64,000 nucleotides of DNA from CALLVY01 sp937899855 (GCA_039820405.1 JBCBQC010000003.1:186001-250000); one strand, 5' to 3'. Shown: positions 8,753 to 17,939, counted from the first letter of the stretch. Numbers and translations are program-made. The notes: generated by a model from the letters alone, not told the origin.

Positions 8753-9796
8753 ATGAATACCGACGAACACAACGAGCTTCCCGAGGAAACGCCCCCCATT
8801 CCCACTCCCCCACCACCCAGCCCCGCCGACTGGCAAAGCAACCGGCTGGACCTCAGCGTGGTCACCGACACCGTTGATCGCATCCGCGCGGAGCTCCAAA
8901 AAGTCATTATCGGTCAGCACGAAACGGTAGACCTGCTGCTGGCCGGGCTCTTTACCAGTGGGCACGTCCTGATCGAAGGGGTGCCGGGAATCGCCAAGAC
9001 CCTGACCGCCAAGCTGCTGGCGCAGACGATGGAGGCTGGCTTCTCCCGGATTCAATTTACCCCCGACCTCATGCCTACCGATGTGGTGGGAACAACCGTT
9101 TTCAACCTCAAGACCTCAGAATTTTCTTTTAGCCAGGGGCCCATCTTTTCCAATATCATTCTGATCGACGAGATCAATCGCTCCCCCGCCAAGACGCAGG
9201 CGGCCCTCTTCGAGGTGATGGAAGAGTATCAAGTGACGATGGATGGTACCACCTACCCCATGGATTTTCCCTTTTTCGTAGTGGCTACCCAGAACCCCAT
9301 CGAACAAGAAGGCACCTACAAACTGCCCGAGGCGCAGCTCGACCGCTTTCTTTTCAAGATCAATATGGAATACCCCAACCTCGAAGAAGAAAAGGCCATC
9401 CTATACCGCTTCCGCAAAGATTTTCGAATCACGCAAAGCGACCAGGTGGCCAAGGTTTGTGAGGTCGAGACCATCCGCCAGTGCCGCGATCTGATCGAGC
9501 AGGTGCTCATCAAGGACGAATTGCTCGACTACATCGCCAACATCATCTACGATACCCGCAACAATGGCGACCTCTTTTTGGGGGCCTCCCCTCGGGCCTC
9601 ACTGGCCATCATGAAAGCCTCCAAAGCCATGGCCGCCATGAACGGCCGCGACTTCGTAACGCCCGATGATATCCAGGCCGTGGCCTACCCCGCCCTCAAC
9701 CACCGCGTTATCCTTACTCCCGAACGCGAGATGGAAGGCTACACCAGCCGGGAAGTCATCAACGACATCATCCAAAAAATCGAAGTGCCCCGGTGA
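8753..9796 (+). CDS. MoxR family AAA+ ATPase
   Basis: A 347-aa AAA+ chaperone-type ATPase. Walker A is GVPGIAKT at 76-83, Walker B is ILIDEINR (about 138), sensor 1 is VATQNPIEQEGTY, and the arginine-finger/sensor 2 region is LGASPRASLAIMKASKA. MoxR ATPases are thought to help insert cofactors or assemble complexes, often with DUF58 or VWA partners. An unusual feature is the Pro/Glu-rich tail before the domain (about 10-27, PPIPTPPPPSP). The stop codon overlaps the GTG start of the DUF58 gene (GTGA), the classic MoxR-DUF58 coupling. Confidence 0.95.
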   Translation: MNTDEHNELPEETPPIPTPPPPSPADWQSNRLDLSVVTDTVDRIRAELQKVIIGQHETVDLLLAGLFTSGHVLIEGVPGIAKTLTAKLLAQTMEAGFSRIQFTPDLMPTDVVGTTVFNLKTSEFSFSQGPIFSNIILIDEINRSPAKTQAALFEVMEEYQVTMDGTTYPMDFPFFVVATQNPIEQEGTYKLPEAQLDRFLFKINMEYPNLEEEKAILYRFRKDFRITQSDQVAKVCEVETIRQCRDLIEQVLIKDELLDYIANIIYDTRNNGDLFLGASPRASLAIMKASKAMAAMNGRDFVTPDDIQAVAYPALNHRVILTPEREMEGYTSREVINDIIQKIEVPR

Positions 9797-11115
9797 AAAA
9801 CCTCTACCTCAGCAATCGCTTCTTTCTCCTCTTCGGAGCCATCGCCGGACTCTTCGTCCTCAGCTTTTCGCTGGACTTTTTGTTCCCCCTCATCCAGACC
9901 CTCTTCGTACTGGCCCTCGTCTTACTCGTCGTCGATGCCCTCCTGCTTTTCCGCCCGGGCCTCCAACTCGATATCCAACGACGCACCCCCAAGGTGTTCT
10001 CCCTCGGCGATCACAATGTGGTACACATCCGATTGAAAAACTTTTCCTCGCTCCGCCTGTCCGTCGAGGTAATTGACGAACTGCCCGTACAGTTTCAAAA
10101 ACGCGATTTTAGCATCCAACTCAACATGTCTCCCAACACGGAGCACGAGTTGCACTACGATCTGCGACCAACCACCCGGGGGGAGTATCGCTTCGGATCA
10201 GTCAATGTGTTTGTCAGTAGTTTTTTAGGCTTGCTGCGGCGGCGATTCCGACAAGAAGAAGCACTGGAGGTACCGGTTTTTCCTTCCATCATCCAGATGC
10301 AGCAGTTCGAGCTTCGCGCCTTCGATCGCCTCACCTTACAGACCGGCATCAAAAAAATCCGCCGACTCGGGCACAGCTACGAATTTGAACAGATCAAGAA
10401 CTACGTCCGCGGCGATGATTACCGCAGCATCAACTGGAAGGCCAGCAGCCGCCGGGCCCAGCTGATGGTCAACCAGTACGAAGACGAACGGGCCCAGCAG
10501 GTGTATTCCATCATCGATAAGAGCCGGGCCATGAAGTTGCCTTTCGAAGGCCTGAGCCTGATGGACTACGCCATCAATACCAGTTTGGCCATTTCCAACG
10601 TAGCCCTCCAGAAATACGACCGGGCTGGGCTACTGACCTTTTCCGACACCATCGGCACCACCCTCAAAGCCGACCGCAAGGTCAACCAGTTGAGCAAGAT
10701 TCTCAACGCACTGTACAAAGAAAAGGAACGCAACCTGGAGGCCAACTACGAATTGCTCTACCACGCCGCGCGCAAACTGATCAAGGGACGCAGCCTACTC
10801 CTGCTGTTTACCAATTTTGAAAGCGCCTACGCCCTAGAACGGGTCTTACCCATCCTCCGGCGGATCAATAATTTGCACCTATTAGTTGTCGTCTTTTTTG
10901 AGAATACGGAAATCAAAGACTTTGTCAAAAGTACCGTCGATACGACGGAGGGCATTTACCACCAGACCGTGGCCCAGCAGTTTATCGCCGAAAAGGCCGC
11001 CATGGTGCACAAGCTGCGCCAGTACGGCATTCAAGCCGTCCTCACCAAACCCGAGGACCTCACCGTCAATACCATCAATAAATACCTGGAGTTAAAATCG
11101 CGCGGACTGATCTGA
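9793..11115 (+). CDS. DUF58 domain protein
   Basis: A 440-aa protein starting at a GTG that overlaps the MoxR stop codon by 4 bp, with no better ATG nearby. Two membrane helices lie in the first 55 residues. The DUF58 core motif is recognisable at about 195-225 (YEFEQIKNYVRGDDYRSINW). It is followed by a VWA-like fold containing YSIIDKSRAM, although the full MIDAS DxSxS is not intact there (D-K-S-R). DUF58 proteins are the usual partners of MoxR ATPases. This is the last gene of the operon; the convergent sigma cassette ends 10 bp further on. Confidence 0.92.
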   Translation: MKNLYLSNRFFLLFGAIAGLFVLSFSLDFLFPLIQTLFVLALVLLVVDALLLFRPGLQLDIQRRTPKVFSLGDHNVVHIRLKNFSSLRLSVEVIDELPVQFQKRDFSIQLNMSPNTEHELHYDLRPTTRGEYRFGSVNVFVSSFLGLLRRRFRQEEALEVPVFPSIIQMQQFELRAFDRLTLQTGIKKIRRLGHSYEFEQIKNYVRGDDYRSINWKASSRRAQLMVNQYEDERAQQVYSIIDKSRAMKLPFEGLSLMDYAINTSLAISNVALQKYDRAGLLTFSDTIGTTLKADRKVNQLSKILNALYKEKERNLEANYELLYHAARKLIKGRSLLLLFTNFESAYALERVLPILRRINNLHLLVVVFFENTEIKDFVKSTVDTTEGIYHQTVAQQFIAEKAAMVHKLRQYGIQAVLTKPEDLTVNTINKYLELKSRGLI

Positions 11116-11124
11116 GAAAGGGAT

Positions 11125-12531
11125 TTAGAAGTGATATTCTACCCCCAGTCCCAAGCTAAAGACCGTCCGTCGTTCGCGCAGCAGGTAAGCCTCCTGACTG
11201 AGGTCGAGCGGAAATTGGTAGCGTGGAGCAGCGAAAAAAGTCCAGCCCTGCGGCAGCTCGTAGGCCAGCTTGGCCCCCAGCATCGGAACGATCCGGCCGC
11301 GTAGTCCAAAATAATCCTGCGCATCTTCCCCCAAGTCGTACAGGTCCGGTTCCGGCTCCGAGCCGACGTCCAGATTCAAGCCCGCTACCGCCCCCGTACG
11401 GCGCAACCACACGTTGACCAAAACCCCACCTTCGGCACTGAGCGACCAAGCCGACCACCGATAGCGGTAGCCCAGCAGCAGGGGCACTTGGAGGAGGTGA
11501 TCGTAATTGTACCGGCGGCGGGTCAGCTCGTGAATCTGACGTTGGGGGGTAGGACCGTACACGAAGGTCGTGTCTCCGGTAGCGGCATTGACTTCCAATC
11601 GTTGCAGGCCATTGTAGTTGATGGTGTCGATGCTTTTCTGATCCGACCACTCAAAGCGGCTGGCCGAGCGGGTGTATTCCAGCCCGAGTTGCCAGTACCA
11701 GTGGTGGCGGGGATGGCGCCACTGGAGGTAGACCCCTCCCCGCAGCGTCTCCAAATCGGTTTCGGTCGCAGCGCGCAGATCGCGGTAGCTCGCGCCCGCT
11801 TCGCCACGGGTCCGCAACTGTCGAGGACTCGCTCCCGGCCCAAAGTACAAACCCAATCCCCAGGGGCTGGGGCTGTTGGGAGGAGGAGGGGGCAAGGGGC
11901 GAAGTACCGACGGTATCTGCGCTTGCCAGGGCAGGGGATTGATCCGCCGTTCGAGCGGCATTAGTGCTTGCGGTAAAAGTGGAGCCGTCCGCTCCGTTCC
12001 GTTAGGCTTGGTCCCGTCCTCGTTGCCTACGGTCCTCGTTGGGGACTGGGTCGTCTCGGTTTGTTGGACTCCCTCCTCATCTTCGGGAGGCCCAAGAGCG
12101 GGAGCACTTTTGGGTACTATGGAGGACGTACCTACCCGCGAAGTGGGGGTAAAGGAACCGCTCGCTGTGGACGCCGACGCCGGTGCCCGCCCAGTAGATG
12201 TAACCGACGTTGCGGGGGCTGGTGGCGCCGGATCAAGCGGTGCTGCGCCACTGGGGGTGAGGATTGCCTCCGGCGGGTGGGGAACCACTGCGGAACCCGG
12301 GCCCGGGCCGGTCGTTCTCCCAAAGTCCACTGCGGAGGATCCCCAAACCAGGACCAGTCCCAGAAACAGCAGGCCCGAGCCCCCTAGCAAGTACCACCAA
12401 AAGACGAAGCGGCGGCGCTTTTTGGGATGCAACTGGGGTTCGATGTCGCGCCAGAGCGCCTCCGCATCGATGTCGGGGCGGTAGCCCTCAATTTTCTTTT
12501 GGGCGTCGGGATTAAGATCGGAAAAACTCAT
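11125..12531 (-). CDS. putative envelope-spanning protein: anti-sigma-like N-terminus, TM helix, Pro-rich linker, outer-membrane barrel-like C-terminus
   Basis: 468 aa, starting at an ATG that overlaps the sigma-factor stop codon (ATGA). Residues 1-40 are a short charged cytosolic segment with ALWRDIEPQLHPKKRRR, like the N-termini of Bacteroidota anti-sigma proteins. A membrane helix follows (about 42-62, WYLLGGSGLLFLGLVLVW), then about 160 residues rich in Pro, Ser, Thr and Ala. The last about 240 residues alternate in the manner of an 8-12-strand outer-membrane barrel and end in a terminal phenylalanine (SLGLGVEYHF). The layout implies one chain anchored in the inner membrane and inserted in the outer membrane. 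Partner: the adjacent ECF sigma factor. What I see is the order of segments; the anti-sigma role and barrel topology are inferred. Confidence 0.75.
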   Translation of the reverse strand: MSFSDLNPDAQKKIEGYRPDIDAEALWRDIEPQLHPKKRRRFVFWWYLLGGSGLLFLGLVLVWGSSAVDFGRTTGPGPGSAVVPHPPEAILTPSGAAPLDPAPPAPATSVTSTGRAPASASTASGSFTPTSRVGTSSIVPKSAPALGPPEDEEGVQQTETTQSPTRTVGNEDGTKPNGTERTAPLLPQALMPLERRINPLPWQAQIPSVLRPLPPPPPNSPSPWGLGLYFGPGASPRQLRTRGEAGASYRDLRAATETDLETLRGGVYLQWRHPRHHWYWQLGLEYTRSASRFEWSDQKSIDTINYNGLQRLEVNAATGDTTFVYGPTPQRQIHELTRRRYNYDHLLQVPLLLGYRYRWSAWSLSAEGGVLVNVWLRRTGAVAGLNLDVGSEPEPDLYDLGEDAQDYFGLRGRIVPMLGAKLAYELPQGWTFFAAPRYQFPLDLSQEAYLLRERRTVFSLGLGVEYHF

Positions 12532-13064
12532 ACCTCAATTTTTTTTTGACGCTTGATTCTTTGTTGTAGCCAGCGGCGCGCCCGAGCCAGTTGCGACCGC
12601 GAAGTACTGGCGCTGATGTCCAGTAGCTGGGCAATTTCTCGGTGATTGTAGCCTTCAATGGCGTACAGGTTAAACACGACGCGAAAGCCGTCGGGCAGCT
12701 CGCGAATCAGGGCGATCAGATCGGCCGTGGCGAGTTGGTCGTACACTTCGGGAGCGGTGGAGGCCAGTTCGGGCAGTTCCTCCCGGGGCAGTTCGCGGTG
12801 GCGATAACTTTGGCGGAGGTGTTGGAGGGCGGTGTTGACCGTGATGCGTTTGAGCCAGGCTTCGAAGGAGCCGGTGGGGCGGTAACTGGGGAGGTAGCGA
12901 AAGATTTGGATAAAAGCCTCCTGGAGCACATCCCGGGCATTGTCCCGCTGGCCGAGGTAGCGCTGGCAAATCCCCAGCAATTGGCTGGAGTAGCGCAGCA
13001 CCAGTTCCTTCTGGCAAGCGGGACGTTGCTTTTGGCAGCCCAGGATGAGTTCGCGTTCGTTCAA
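12528..13064 (-). CDS. ECF RNA polymerase sigma factor
   Basis: 178 aa with sigma region 2 (DVLQEAFIQIFRYLPSY through WLKRITVNTALQHLR) and region 4 helix-turn-helix (YNHREIAQLLDISASTSRSQ). It is the usual length for an ECF sigma factor. There is no ATG or GTG at the N-terminus, so the start is TTG at 13064. That TTG is in frame with the upstream lipoprotein gene, eight codons after its TAA stop. The stop codon overlaps the ATG of the anti-sigma-like barrel gene, so translation of the two is probably coupled. A weak start suits a sigma factor kept at low level. Its target promoters are not identifiable. Confidence 0.93.
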   Translation of the reverse strand: MNERELILGCQKQRPACQKELVLRYSSQLLGICQRYLGQRDNARDVLQEAFIQIFRYLPSYRPTGSFEAWLKRITVNTALQHLRQSYRHRELPREELPELASTAPEVYDQLATADLIALIRELPDGFRVVFNLYAIEGYNHREIAQLLDISASTSRSQLARARRWLQQRIKRQKKIEV

Positions 13065-13088
13065 AGGGTGAAGGTTTGTAACTTCTGC

Positions 13089-14894
13089 TTAATTCGTAAC
13101 GGGTACGGCAAATTCGGCGGAAAAGGGCAGGTCGTCAAACATCGTTTGGTCAGCATCCCGGACATCCACCGTCCCCGAAAAGCTCCCCCGAACGATTTCT
13201 CCGAGGGTTCCCGTGTAATTGTCGAGGATGATTTCGGTAAGTTCCAGGCATTCTGGGTCGATCCCACTACAGCCCGTAGAGAGCGGCCCCGTACCGATGG
13301 ATTGGAATTCCTGTCGGAGCGCAAAGGTCAGGACGTTGTCGTGATCGTAGGTGCCCCCACCATTGATTTGGTAAAGGGTCAGTTGGAAATCAATGCTACC
13401 AGTAGTAAAGAACAGTTGGGTGGGCCCGAGGGCTTGGATGTTGACCGGAAAGATGTCCTTCTCTTCCCCGTTGACGGTAATACGGAAAAACTCCGTCAGA
13501 TCGTTTTCACAGGTCGGTACCGGTCCAAAGTCGACGGCTCTGTCGACGATGGCTTGGGTTTGGGGGTCGCCCTCGGTGCGGTTGTTACGATCGATGCCAA
13601 TGATGGTGAGTTCGTTAGCGTTGTCACAATTGGGAATCCAGAGATTGAGAATGCCATCGGGGATGTGGTAAAACAAATCCAAATCGGGAGTGGGTACCTT
13701 GAGCCAGCCCTCGTCCAGCGGATTGTCGTCACAGTCCATGAGCTGGCCTTCCACCAGGACTACCTCGCTCACCGGATCAACCACTTCGAAGGTGCCCAAA
13801 TCGGTATCACTCAACAGCGGGGGAATGTTGAACGTCTGGATCGGCGTACTGCATTCGTCGAATAAGATAAAGCCCAGCTCCAGCTCCTCCCCTACGGGTA
13901 CCTTACCCCGGAAGTAGCCCTTGGCATCGGTGTACCCACAGCGCGTAGCGTTTAAACCTTTGACCCGAACCCTGACCTTGGTATCGGCCAGGGGAATGGC
14001 CTCTCCCTTGCCCCCATCGATCAGAATCCGACCCTCGATCAGGGCTAGGGGATAGGGCACATCGCAATTCCAAAAGGAGAAATGGCTGACCTCCCCTCGG
14101 TAGGCATTGCCTTCCAAGCGGGCACTGCCTTCTTCCCGCCACAGCCCGCTATCTTCATCGTAGTACCAGAGCGGAATTTGGGCCGGGGCCGAAGCCAGGT
14201 GCGCACTGCCCAGTGGGAAGGTGATCTGTGCCGTCTGTCCATTGCCCAGGTTGAGCAATACCCCACCCTCACTAACCAATTCTACCCCGACCATGCCGTA
14301 AGACAGCAGGCTGACCAGCTCACCGGCCGCGTTTTCGGCCTCCTGGTTGCCGGGCATGACCTCGGTGAGATCGGGCCGGGCCGGGTCGATCCAGTGAGTC
14401 AGTACGCGCACCTGACCGGTGTAGAGGACACCTCCAGTGTCTACGATACTATTGGGGGGGAAATCGAGGATCAGCCCTTCGGGACTCGTAAACCGACCAC
14501 CGGCGTTGCCGTCGATTCGTCCGATCTCTTCTTTTTGGAGCAGGCGGAAAGTGAGAAAATTATCGGAAGCATCCCGGGGATAGATGCGGGTCGAGCCATC
14601 GAAAAAGCCGGCCTGGTATACCTTTACCAAGGTCCCCGCACCGTTCATATCAATTTGTTGGAACTGGAATAGTCCATCCTCATCCGAAAGCTGGCCGACA
14701 TTACCCACTCGAACGTAAGCCCCTTCGATGGGCTGGCCCGCCTCGTCGATCACACGGCCCGCTAGGTCTCCCTTTACGTCGACCTCCAAAACGGGAGGGT
14801 CGGGGTCAATGGTGGTGATGGAGTCCAGGTCGAGATCATCCCGACAAGCGCTGAGTACGAGCACGGAGAATAGGAAAAAAAGTAATCGTTTCAT
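13089..14894 (-). CDS. surface-type lipoprotein with carboxypeptidase regulatory-like domains
   Basis: I start it at the ATG at 14894, giving 601 aa, because a lipoprotein signal (KRLLFFLFSVLVLSAC) begins there; the in-frame ATG 12 codons upstream would spoil it. After Cys18 comes a CarboxypepD_reg-like fold (about 40-115, LAGRVIDEAGQPIEGAYVRV). A ZU5-like stretch with LILDFPPNSIVDTGG follows, then a second regulatory-like domain near 290 and mixed beta repeats. It precedes the sigma gene by 24 bp and the barrel gene beyond it, so all three are probably one operon. The lipoprotein may be an outer-membrane partner or the main target of the system. Its exact role is not known. Confidence 0.82.
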   Translation of the reverse strand: MKRLLFFLFSVLVLSACRDDLDLDSITTIDPDPPVLEVDVKGDLAGRVIDEAGQPIEGAYVRVGNVGQLSDEDGLFQFQQIDMNGAGTLVKVYQAGFFDGSTRIYPRDASDNFLTFRLLQKEEIGRIDGNAGGRFTSPEGLILDFPPNSIVDTGGVLYTGQVRVLTHWIDPARPDLTEVMPGNQEAENAAGELVSLLSYGMVGVELVSEGGVLLNLGNGQTAQITFPLGSAHLASAPAQIPLWYYDEDSGLWREEGSARLEGNAYRGEVSHFSFWNCDVPYPLALIEGRILIDGGKGEAIPLADTKVRVRVKGLNATRCGYTDAKGYFRGKVPVGEELELGFILFDECSTPIQTFNIPPLLSDTDLGTFEVVDPVSEVVLVEGQLMDCDDNPLDEGWLKVPTPDLDLFYHIPDGILNLWIPNCDNANELTIIGIDRNNRTEGDPQTQAIVDRAVDFGPVPTCENDLTEFFRITVNGEEKDIFPVNIQALGPTQLFFTTGSIDFQLTLYQINGGGTYDHDNVLTFALRQEFQSIGTGPLSTGCSGIDPECLELTEIILDNYTGTLGEIVRGSFSGTVDVRDADQTMFDDLPFSAEFAVPVTN

Positions 14895-15284
14895 TTTGTC
14901 AAATGGCTTTGCGTGAGCAATCAGTGGCAAGTGACAAGGCTCGGGCCCGACTTGTATTGCGCTATCATCTACCTAAGTGCAAGCCGGATCAAAAATGCTG
15001 CACCCACCGGACTTTTTTCTTATTCTTTTTTAATTTTTAGCGTCCAAAGCCCGGAATCCGTGGTACCATACGCCGACCCCCAGACCATCTTCCGCTACTT
15101 CGAGCAAAAGCGCCGGGCCAAGGTACCCCAAGGGGTGGATAACTCCTGACAGATTGGAAAAATGGCGCACCTCCGCTACGGCCGGAGCCTGCGCAACTGG
15201 CTGCTGCGCCTCACTCCGGAGCGGCTGATGCGGAGACACGGATGGAACAATTGTACTCCATCGACTACTGAGCCGTAGCTCTGG
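14895..15284. other. intergenic region, possible decayed coding sequence
   Basis: This 390-bp gap holds no convincing intact gene. On the plus strand about 15040-15270 reads like GC-rich coding DNA: one frame gives DPQTIFRYFEQKRRAKVP and then stops at 15147-15149. A different frame then continues to EQLYSIDY and a stop at 15268-15270. This could be a frameshifted remnant of a small gene. About 15010-15040 is T-rich. No promoter box was clear. Confidence 0.3.
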
Positions 15285-16016
15285 CTAGAACCGACTTTCC
15301 AGGTAGTAAGGCAGCATACTCCGCCAAGTGGGCCAATCGTGGGCCATGTCGTGTCCCCAGACGTCGAGTTCGTGGGGGATGCCCTTGGCGTGTAGTAGCT
15401 TGGAAAAATTGCGGGTGGCTTCGGGCGTCTCGTAATTTCCCGAACCCGTCAGGATGTGGATGTGACGGCGGCTGCGAATGGTATTGAGCAGTGGCGACTC
15501 CTCCATATTGGCCAGGTACTGCATGGGCGAATTGAAGTAAACATCTTCGTCGTGGTAGCCCTTGGTGTAAGTACTCAGATCGTAGTTGCCACTCATCGCG
15601 ATGGTTCCCGCAAAGAGGTCGGGACGTTTGAAAAACAGGTTGGCCGAATGGAGTGCCCCCAGGGAAGCACCACAGGTAATGATCGGTGTATCTTGGCTGG
15701 TGTGAGTCTTGATAAAGGGAACGACTTCCTTAAAAACGTACTCGTTGAACTGCTGGTGCCGGATGGCTTTGTGGCGGGGGTGCATGTTATTGTTGAGCCA
15801 GCTTTCCGAGTTGATGCTGTTGATCGAAAAGACCTTGACCTTACCACCGTTGATGTGGTGGGCGATGGAATCGATGAGCATAAAGCGCTCGTATTCGAGG
15901 TAATCCGCCGCGGCCGTGGGGAGCATGAGGAGTGCAAATCCGTAGTGGCCATAAACGGCAATTTCCATGTGTTTGTGGAGGGAGGGGCTGTGCCAACCGT
16001 GAATTTCGCGATGCAT
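15285..16016 (-). CDS. putative esterase (alpha/beta hydrolase)
   Basis: About 243 aa from the ATG at 16016; an in-frame ATG at 16043 would add nine residues. The alpha/beta hydrolase nucleophile elbow is G-A-S-L-G (in ITCGASLGALHSANLFF), with a likely catalytic His near the C-terminus in WGHDMAHDW. The family resembles esterase D/PF00756-type enzymes. There is no signal peptide, so it is probably cytoplasmic. It lies downstream of another PF00756-like gene on the same strand (54 bp), suggesting a pair. The substrate is unknown. Confidence 0.85.
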   Translation of the reverse strand: MHREIHGWHSPSLHKHMEIAVYGHYGFALLMLPTAAADYLEYERFMLIDSIAHHINGGKVKVFSINSINSESWLNNNMHPRHKAIRHQQFNEYVFKEVVPFIKTHTSQDTPIITCGASLGALHSANLFFKRPDLFAGTIAMSGNYDLSTYTKGYHDEDVYFNSPMQYLANMEESPLLNTIRSRRHIHILTGSGNYETPEATRNFSKLLHAKGIPHELDVWGHDMAHDWPTWRSMLPYYLESRF

Positions 16017-16070
16017 GTTGGTTTGATTTTTTCGTGTGGGCAAAGGTAGTACTAATTGCTCAATATTCCC

Positions 16071-17810
16071 TCAATAGCGCCAGGAAGTGAGGTCGGCACC
16101 AGCGGGGGCATTGACGGTAAGTTCCTTGGCCCATTTTGGAATAAACATCCGGTGGTAGCGCAACCGCGAAATGGCATTTGGTTGATTGTGGTCGCCATTC
16201 CAACAATGTTCGGCGCGGTCGCCATAGTCGACTTCTCCATCGTACGGAGGGTCCTGGGTATTTTCTAAAAAATCTTCAGCCCGGTACACCGCATTGTTGA
16301 GGTAATAGTTGTCCATATCACCACAATAGATGTGAATTTTGCGTCTCAGCTTGGGTCCCAGCGTCTTCCAATCCCGCCGGAGAATGTGGGTCAGGTCGTA
16401 ATTTTCCCGCCAGTAGGCCGCCACCTCAGGATCAATTTTTCCACTGTACTTGTCCCAAATGGGTCGGGGATAACCGTCGGCTCCCACCGGACTATACACC
16501 GCCTCCCAGATGTCAAATTGATCACCGGACCGGCTGTGGTCCCCCAGGGCCAGTTCCATGTGGTTGTAATCCTGCATGGTGACGTCGACATGGCCGAGGT
16601 AATCGCGCCGCGCCGGCCGCGGGGTGCGTCGGAAGGGCCCCTCCACCCAGTAAGCATTGTCATCCTTGTAGAGGTCGACCGTCACGTAATGCCGAAAATC
16701 AATGGGGTCGGGGCAGGCGGCGAAGCAGCCGTTGATCTCGTCGGGATAAAATACCTGAGCCGCCAGCGCTTCCCAGCCCCCCGTGGAGCCACCGTAAGCA
16801 AAGCGGGCCCAGCCCTCGCCGATCCCCCGAAAACGCTTTTCGATCTCGGGAATCAACTCGTACATAATCGCATCGCCGTAGGGGCCCAAATTGGCCGAAT
16901 TGACGGCGTAGGAATCATCGTAGTAGGGATTGGCGTGCTGGATCTTGATGGCCAGTACACGGGGAAAGTCGGGCCCCGTCCAAGTTTGGTAAAAGTCATG
17001 CGCTTCCTGCTGAACGATGCGGTTGTAACCTGCCAACTGAAAGCGCTCACTGTATTCGGGCTCCAAGTCCGCATCGGGTGGGCTTTCGCGGAAGCCGTTG
17101 AAATCGTAGGGAAAGTGGCCGTGCATGATGGCCAGCGGATAACGCGCCTCGGGGTGCTCGTCGTAGCCTGCGGGTAGCAAAACGTGCGCCCCCAGGTACA
17201 TGTCGCGCCCCCAGAATTCACTCAGCAACTGGCTCTTGATGCGCAGGTGCTTGATGTACTTGCTGTCTTCCGGTGGGGTGATGGGCGGAATTTCCTGGTC
17301 CAGCTCGATGACGATTGCCTCCCCTTCCGGGCCGATGGCCACCGGGCGGGGCGTACTGTACCAGTTGCCCGGCGCGCGATTCCAATGCTGCCCCTCCCCC
17401 CGATCCATGGGCAGGAGGACGGTGTGGCCGTCGGCGCGTTGGAAGGTTTCGTAGCGGTGAAACAGCGCCTGGATGGTGTAGGTACCCGCGGCGAGTTGGT
17501 CCAGTTTTTCGACGGGGTAGCCAAAGACCTGGGGGTCGATCGTTACGGCCGTACCGGGCTGCCAGTTCTCGATATTTTGGCCAAAGACTTGCTGGGTACC
17601 CGTACCGCCCTTGATTTGAAAGCGGGGCTCGGCACTGGGGTCGGTGGAAAACAGGAGCAGGAGTCGACCGTTGAGGGCCTGGTCGCCCGCTGCGGCGGGC
17701 AAGCGGACGGTAATTGGGGAGGCAGCGGGGGGCGCCGTAGCCAAGGGCTTGGTTTTCATTCCGAGTGCGATTAGTAAAAAAGGGAAAAAGTAGAAAAGCG
17801 AACGGGGCAT
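16071..17810 (-). CDS. secreted esterase-like protein (enterochelin esterase/PF00756 type)
   Basis: 579 aa from the ATG at 17810, chosen because a signal peptide (RSLFYFFPFLLIALGM) begins there; upstream in-frame codons overlap the divergent gene's control region. An N-terminal beta domain (about 30-190) precedes an alpha/beta hydrolase domain. The latter has an AIMHGHFPYDF loop and the nucleophile elbow GGSTGG (FAYGGSTGGWEALAAQ); a candidate His lies in AEHCWNGDHNQ. It is presumably exported to the periplasm or surface. It is paired with the smaller esterase downstream. Substrates of this group range from siderophore esters to acetylated sugars and cannot be chosen here. Confidence 0.84.
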   Translation of the reverse strand: MPRSLFYFFPFLLIALGMKTKPLATAPPAASPITVRLPAAAGDQALNGRLLLLFSTDPSAEPRFQIKGGTGTQQVFGQNIENWQPGTAVTIDPQVFGYPVEKLDQLAAGTYTIQALFHRYETFQRADGHTVLLPMDRGEGQHWNRAPGNWYSTPRPVAIGPEGEAIVIELDQEIPPITPPEDSKYIKHLRIKSQLLSEFWGRDMYLGAHVLLPAGYDEHPEARYPLAIMHGHFPYDFNGFRESPPDADLEPEYSERFQLAGYNRIVQQEAHDFYQTWTGPDFPRVLAIKIQHANPYYDDSYAVNSANLGPYGDAIMYELIPEIEKRFRGIGEGWARFAYGGSTGGWEALAAQVFYPDEINGCFAACPDPIDFRHYVTVDLYKDDNAYWVEGPFRRTPRPARRDYLGHVDVTMQDYNHMELALGDHSRSGDQFDIWEAVYSPVGADGYPRPIWDKYSGKIDPEVAAYWRENYDLTHILRRDWKTLGPKLRRKIHIYCGDMDNYYLNNAVYRAEDFLENTQDPPYDGEVDYGDRAEHCWNGDHNQPNAISRLRYHRMFIPKWAKELTVNAPAGADLTSWRY

Positions 17811-17939
17811 GATGGGAGGAATTTTTATAAAGATAAAAAAATCTCCGCTCCCACTCGGAGGCGGGGGCCCTTCGTCGAGCAAATTTGTAAATCGCCCCAG
17901 TTCCACTATCTTAAACCCAAGAATACCACCCGCAACAAA

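Noticed and set aside
11876..12484. Plus-strand frame within the Pro/Ser-rich linker region
   Set aside because: Low-complexity GC-rich DNA gives open frames on both strands; only the minus frame joins a membrane helix and a barrel.
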